NCBI GenBank assembly: GCA_903892415.1
Contig: CAITIQ010000587.1
Span: 26,335-90,334, forward strand
Direction: 5' to 3'
DNA length: 64,000 nt
Source: an uncultured delta proteobacterium
Lineage (GTDB): Bacteria; Myxococcota_A; Polyangia; Polyangiales; Polyangiaceae
Shown: positions 60,423 to 64,000 of the stretch, in pieces
Position numbering within the stretch: position 1 is the first letter of the stretch
Layout: each line of letters opens with the position of its first letter
Notes under the pieces: generated by a model
Told to the model about the DNA's origin: nothing
Database searches by the model: none
Seen by the model: the letters and a program-made list of their open reading frames with translations, nothing else
Program-made: the position numbers and the translations under genes

Positions 60423-61539
60423 CTAGTGAGCCTCGCCGCTCGGCGCGAGGTGCGTCCACACGGCGAACGCTCGCTTGAACGAGCGCGGCGCAGGATCGAA
60501 CGTGACCTTGGCGGCTCGCTCGAGTGTCGCCTCGGGTAAAAAGTAGAGAAAGGTCGTGCCTGTTTTGACCAGGCGGAATCCGCCGCTGCTGGGACTGCCG
60601 AACAGCGTCTCATCCCACGCTTTCATGAACGCTTTGACCTCTGTATCGGCCAATCCGATCCCTCGCATCGTCAGCCGGATGTCCTCTCGTGCCGGTCCCG
60701 TCACCGTCCGAGGACGTGGGAGCCGGTCCGGGTCCGCCGCTGGGTCGACCTCCGCCGGAGGGAAATCGCGGCCGAACGATGAGCTTGCCGTGCGGCGCTG
60801 GTGGTCTCACCGTCAGCGTTCGCGTCTCGAGTTCGGTCGTCTCGATTCGAACCAACAGGCCCGGGACAGGCTCGTCGCCCTCGTTCGTGACGAGCACGCC
60901 CCCTGCCTTCTGGCTCGCGAAGCGGAGCGGCGGTGTCAGCGTCGTCGTCTCGACCCGATAAAACAGGAATGTCTCCGTCTTGTCTGCGACGCGAACACAC
61001 GAAGCGTCGACGGTTCGATCCGCGGCGAGGCCAAGACTCTCGCATTCATCGCCCTTGCGGAGCTTGGAACACGGCAAGTCCGTCTTGCGAGGCAGCGGAG
61101 ACGAACGGCAAGGCGACGTGGGATCGATCGACACGTTCGACCAACCCATGGTGTGTTCGTCGGCTCCCGGCTCTGCGAGCGGCCACGTCTCGACGACGCT
61201 CCCGCCGGGCGCGAAGATCGAGACCCGATCGAGGGTCATCGGTGCGTCCGCGAGGAAATAGAGCACCGGCTTGGTCACGATCAGGACCTCCGGCGGAACC
61301 GGTGGCGCTACCGCCCCGATGCGGACCTTGTCCCCCTGGTCCGCTCGCACGAGACCCCACTCGTGCACCTCGTAGGTCGGCTTGCTAGTTTCTTTTTGCG
61401 GGACCTCCGCAGCAGACGCCATGGAGGTGCCCGTCACGGCGGCGCGGTGAGGTTGGGTTGGTGCTGGCGCTGGCGGCGAGCAGGCCATGTTCGCGAGGAT
61501 CGCTAGCTCAAGCCACCTCATTGCTCTCCGTACTCCCAT
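60423..61539 (-). pseudogene. Frameshifted lipoprotein gene (EVHEWG type)
   Basis: The first frame (61539 to ~60760) encodes a lipoprotein signal (LELAILANMAC, Cys20; an ATG at 61521 is an alternative start) followed by YEVHEWGLVRADQGDKV, KPVLYFLADAPMTLDRVSIF and FYRVETTTLTPPLRFAS. At about 60757-60768 (GGAGGGAAATCG on the plus strand) the coding sense moves to the next frame: PAEVDPAADPDRLPRPRT, then REDIRLTMRGIGLADTEVK and a stop at 60423. The second frame has no own signal, so one gene of about 370 codons split by a single-base change. Either a real mutation or a base-call error in a short homopolymer run. Confidence 0.7.
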
Positions 61540-61685
61540 GCGCGCGAGTCTAAGTGAAAGTGACGATGGCGCGGTCGCTCGCGTCGACCGGATGCAGTGC
61601 TGCGCCGAAGTGGTTCAACCAACTTCGACCGTCAACGCGGGGAGGTGGCCCCACTACTGCTGGGCGCAGCGATTGGGAAGCGGCC

Positions 61686-61875
61686 GTCCCACAACGCAGG
61701 CTCGCTCCGAACGACCAGGAGCTATGGGACGCGCACGCGAATCTTGGGCCCTCGGTCTGTCCCACAACGCAGGCTCGTTCTGAACGACTAGGCGATATGG
61801 GACGCGCACGCGAATTTCAGCTGCCGTCGTGTCCCACAACGCAGGTTCGCTCTGAACGACCAGTCGATATGGGAC
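61686..61875 (+). repeat. Three direct copies of the 45-bp GTCCCA...TGGGAC element
   Basis: Copies at 61686-61730, 61759-61803 and 61831-61875, each exactly 45 bp. Shared core CAACGCAGG and CGACCAGG-like blocks, ends GTCCCA and TATGGGAC. Spacers of 28 and 27 bp both begin GCGCACGCGAAT and then diverge. A fourth copy lies at 26959-27003. Confidence 0.87.
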
Positions 61876-61970
61876 GCCCACCTAGGACGCGGCGTTCCTT
61901 GCGCTTGTCAGGGCCGAGAATATTTTGAATGAGGAGAACGAAGCGACTCGGTACCGCGGTCGCGCGGTTC

Positions 61971-62207
61971 TTATGACGACGTCTCGAAGAAGGTGATCCA
62001 TGTCGGCGGAATTGGGAGTTCAAACCAGGTTCCATCGTTCGCGTTGAGCTGTGTCAGCTCGCAGGAGGTGATGCGTTCGTTGCTGTTGCGCTCGCGGAGT
62101 GCTCGGATGGTCGCGTCGTGTCCGCGAAAGCCCATGACCTGTTCTCCACTCGCGAACGCATGGTCCAAAGCGGCTAAGCTTCCCGCTAGGCGAATAAGCG
62201 AGCACTA
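61971..62207 (-). pseudogene. C-terminal gene remnant
   Basis: Open frame without a good start, closed upstream by TAG at about 62205. It reads LIRLAGSLAALDHAFASGEQ, GFRGHDATIRALRERNSNE and LNANDGTWFELPIPPTW before the stop at 61971. GC-rich third positions suggest former coding DNA. No family recognised. Confidence 0.35.
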
Positions 62208-62208
62208 G

Positions 62209-62534
62209 GTGTACACAGTCATTCGCTTCAGCGCGCAAGCCGCCCCGCTATCCGAGCTCAGCTGGGAGACGGCTTTTCATGCGAGGTCTCGAGTGACGAG
62301 GACTGGGCGACTCACCTCTCAGAAATCCAGCGGTTCATTCGTGAGTTCGCGGAGGTGATTGGGCAAGCGCTTGGGGCCGGTGCTTCGGTAACCGTGGATG
62401 TTGCGATCGAACCCGAAGACTTGGAGCAGGGCTCCGTCCTGGTGCTTGATTGGCCTTCGACTGTGCTTTCAACCATCGCTTCGGCCGGCGTTCGGCTTGA
62501 AGTGTCGGTGTATCGAGGCAGCGACCCGGTTTGA
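62209..62534 (+). pseudogene. Small frameshifted gene, function unknown
   Basis: A GTG at 62209 opens TVIRFSAQAAPLSELSWETA. Near 62265-62290 the sense moves frame to GDGFSCEVSSDEDWATHL, SEIQRFIREFAEVIGQALGA and VTVDVAIEPEDLEQGSVLVL, ending at TGA 62532-62534. Joined length would be about 108 residues. The second frame has a strong codon bias but no start of its own. No recognised family; the small acidic protein has the look of an immunity-type gene, which is speculation. Confidence 0.4.
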
Positions 62535-62757
62535 CCGTGCGTTCGCGCCAAAGCCTGCGTTCATGGTCGCGTCATAGACGATTGGATTTGCTCCCTTCTT
62601 CTTCGATGCCGCGTCCGCGTTCTTACGGACCTGTACATCGCTTTGAATTGGGTCGTTTGAGGTAAAGCGAACGAATGCGGTTTGCATCCCGTCCGCGTCT
62701 GGCTGATGTCGCTCGAGGCCGACGAGCGAATTGACTCGTGCCGTGTTCCGGCTTCAA
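62469..62757 (-). pseudogene. Gene remnant
   Basis: Minus-strand frame opened only by a stop at ~62758, without a start until the ATG at 62687. Sense is visible in RVNSLVGLERHQPDADGMQ, TAFVRFTSNDPIQSDVQVRK and KKKGANPIVYDATMNAGFG. Its last part is antisense to the 62209-62534 remnant, so the true 3' end may have been replaced. No family recognised. Confidence 0.3.
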
Positions 62758-62848
62758 CGGGGCCTTCGGCGGTTTCTCTCTGCTGCATCCGCCTCCGGCG
62801 GAATTGTCGGCGTGGCACGTGCCGCTATGCCGTTACGACGCTGACACC

Positions 62849-63451
62849 ATGTCCGAAGTCGCTCTCTATCCGATGAACTTTGACGCCCGAGGCGCGCCGT
62901 TGCTCCGTGGTTTTCGCGGAACCATCGTGCTCTCGGGCCGTCGGGTGTTGCGCGAGCGCGGGCTGATGGCCGACTACGAGCGTCTTTTGTCTGCGCCGTC
63001 GCGTGCGGCGTTGGACGCGGTGACCGCCGGCGATTTGTTGCCGATGCCGCTGGCGGAGGCGCACGAGGACGCGCTCGACCGACTGGGCCTCGGCCGCGAT
63101 GCCCAGCGCTCCTTCGGCGCCGAGATGAGTGAGATCGTCAACGGCGTGGTGTACTCGACGCTGATCCGCTTGGTCGGAGCCGCCGGCGCGTCTCCGTTTG
63201 TTGTTTTCAAGCAGGCCAACAAAACCTGGAGCCGCCTTTACGATGGCGGCGCCGTAGCGGCGTACCAGCTCGCTCCCAGCATCGCGCGCGTCGAGGTCTG
63301 GGGCGACTCGCTCGCGCGCCACGAGATGCACCGCGAGGCCTTCGGTGGCGCGCTGCTGCACGCCGTTGCCAGCTTCTGCAAGACGCCCGCTCTGAGCGAG
63401 CTCCCCACCAAACGCACCGAGACCGGCTTTGCTTTCCAAGTGAAGTGGTGA
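62849..63451 (+). CDS. Hypothetical protein, possibly DUF2378-like
   Basis: 200 residues from the ATG at 62849; upstream frame is unlikely. RGFRGTIVLSGRRVLRERGL, ADYERLLSAPSRAALDAVTA and the later SPFVVFKQANKTWSRLYDGG, ARVEVWGDSLARHEMHREAF and GALLHAVASF form a pattern like the second half of DUF2378 (TIGR02265), a myxobacterial paralogous family with helix-rich fold and a W.R.Y.GG-type motif. Support is by pattern only. Cytoplasmic. It lies 28 bp before the next gene, same strand. Confidence 0.7.
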   Translation: MSEVALYPMNFDARGAPLLRGFRGTIVLSGRRVLRERGLMADYERLLSAPSRAALDAVTAGDLLPMPLAEAHEDALDRLGLGRDAQRSFGAEMSEIVNGVVYSTLIRLVGAAGASPFVVFKQANKTWSRLYDGGAVAAYQLAPSIARVEVWGDSLARHEMHREAFGGALLHAVASFCKTPALSELPTKRTETGFAFQVKW

Positions 63452-63479
63452 GCCTGCGCTCGCCAGCTACATTGCGCAC

Positions 63480-64000
63480 ATGCCGCCGAGTCCCTTCCGC
63501 GACTTTCTCGAGCACGCTGAGCTTCATCTCGAGGGCGGTGCGTGGTGGGCGCTGAGCGAGCGCGCGGACGCAACGGCGGAGGAGGTCGCAGCGCTCCTGG
63601 AGTTCTTTGAGCCGCGATTTGGCCTAGGGCTGTGGCCACCGATTTTCGATCCGTGGTTGAAGGTCCCCGGGCTGCGTGAGCGTTTGCCGCACTGCTCGGC
63701 GGCGGTGCGTGAGCTGCTGAGCCATGGGCTCTTTTGCGCTGGGCAACTCGGGGTCGACGAGCTGCCGAAGGTCGTCTGCGAGCGCTTGTGCGCCGCGTAC
63801 CTCGAGCGCGAGCCGGATGTCTGGCTCGCGCTGGAGCTCGAGCAGGAGCGGGGGCGCTTTGGTGATCAGCGCTTTGAGCGCGGGCTGCGAGCGGCTGCGC
63901 TTCGCAGCCCCGAGCAGCTCGCGCCGGAGCTTGTCGCTGTTGCGTCGCTGGGAGCGAACGATCGCGAAGTTGTACTGCTCGCGCTGAGGTCGAGCGACGA
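63480..64000 (+). CDS. Hypothetical protein (3' end beyond window)
   Basis: The frame opens at an ATG at 63480 and is open to base 64000 (173 codons). PFRDFLEHAELHLEGGAWWA, DATAEEVAALLEFFEPRFGL, RERLPHCSAAVRELLSHG and LEREPDVWLALELEQERGRF suggest an all-helical repeat protein (HEAT/TPR-like spacing) of ~30-residue units. No signal peptide. The C-terminus is missing, so function cannot be judged. Confidence 0.7.
   Translation, partial: MPPSPFRDFLEHAELHLEGGAWWALSERADATAEEVAALLEFFEPRFGLGLWPPIFDPWLKVPGLRERLPHCSAAVRELLSHGLFCAGQLGVDELPKVVCERLCAAYLEREPDVWLALELEQERGRFGDQRFERGLRAAALRSPEQLAPELVAVASLGANDREVVLLALRSSD

Larger units (their letters stand above)
61540..62848. other. Repeat- and remnant-filled region
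   Basis: About 1.3 kb without an intact gene. 61686-61875 holds three 45-bp palindrome-ended repeats. 61971-62207, 62209-62534 and 62469-62757 each hold coding-like frames that are cut or frameshifted. Between these I see no promoter or RNA gene. Confidence 0.6.

Noticed and set aside
61686..61875. CRISPR-like array (45-bp repeats with 27-28-bp spacers)
   Set aside because: Only three repeats, which differ at several positions; the spacers share their first 12 bp; a fourth copy lies alone 35 kb away; no cas genes.

Overview
The window looks like chromosome from a high-GC deltaproteobacterial lineage, most likely Myxococcota of the Polyangiales/Sorangium type. That is an inference. It rests on the high third-position GC, the many lipoproteins carrying GGxGG-type spacers, an FHA-domain Ser/Thr kinase, an AgmX/PglI C-terminal domain, a MYXO-CTERM-like tail on a serine protease, and a YlxR-L7Ae fusion in the nusA operon. 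No rRNA, tRNA, CRISPR array, integrase or transposase was recognised.

Layout. 1-2851: three minus-strand genes, two of them lipoproteins. 3065-9173: a plus-strand run of Ser/Thr kinase-FHA, a membrane-anchored protein, an Omp85/BamA-like barrel and a COG2907-type flavoprotein. 9174-13907: AmpG-like MFS permease, folC, a lipoprotein and a SerA-like dehydrogenase. 13908-21416: the translation/transcription operon rimP-nusA-ylxR-infB-DUF503-rbfA, with hairpins in its leader. 21594-25374: a Cys-rich repeat lipoprotein and a large OmpA-type outer-membrane protein, divergent from an NtrC-type response regulator. 26934-28296: a palindromic repeat, a 21-bp tandem array and a Lys-rich coiled-coil protein. 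28315-32197: lipoprotein and ABC ATPase, then a two-gene lipoprotein/collagen-like operon. 32292-37881: small envelope genes, a repeat-bearing gap, a lipoprotein and a two-component pair. 38085-43709: serine protease, then a MATE transporter / VHL-beta-domain protein / AgmX-type lipoprotein operon, and a LysR regulator. 43710-48947: tandem and inverted repeats, a paralogue of the 27256-28296 protein, a DUF6929-like protein, and a radical SAM/SPASM enzyme with an OmpA-like CxxC protein. 49113-55116: a truncated LysR, a lectin-fold lipoprotein, a methyltransferase, a hybrid histidine kinase with its response regulator, and another LysR. 55170-61539: envelope lipoproteins, a flavodoxin-fold quinone reductase, ExbD-like and ExbB-like small proteins, and a frameshifted lipoprotein gene. 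61540-62848: a decayed stretch with three 45-bp palindromic repeats and gene remnants. 62849-64000: two genes, the last running off the window.

The most unusual items are: a 125-residue zinc-ribbon/VHL-beta protein that keeps the hydroxyproline-pocket residues of human pVHL; two paralogous proteins whose stop codons are each followed directly by a ~21-bp-period tandem array; three families of short palindromic elements; and a SerA-like enzyme with His at the catalytic Arg position.
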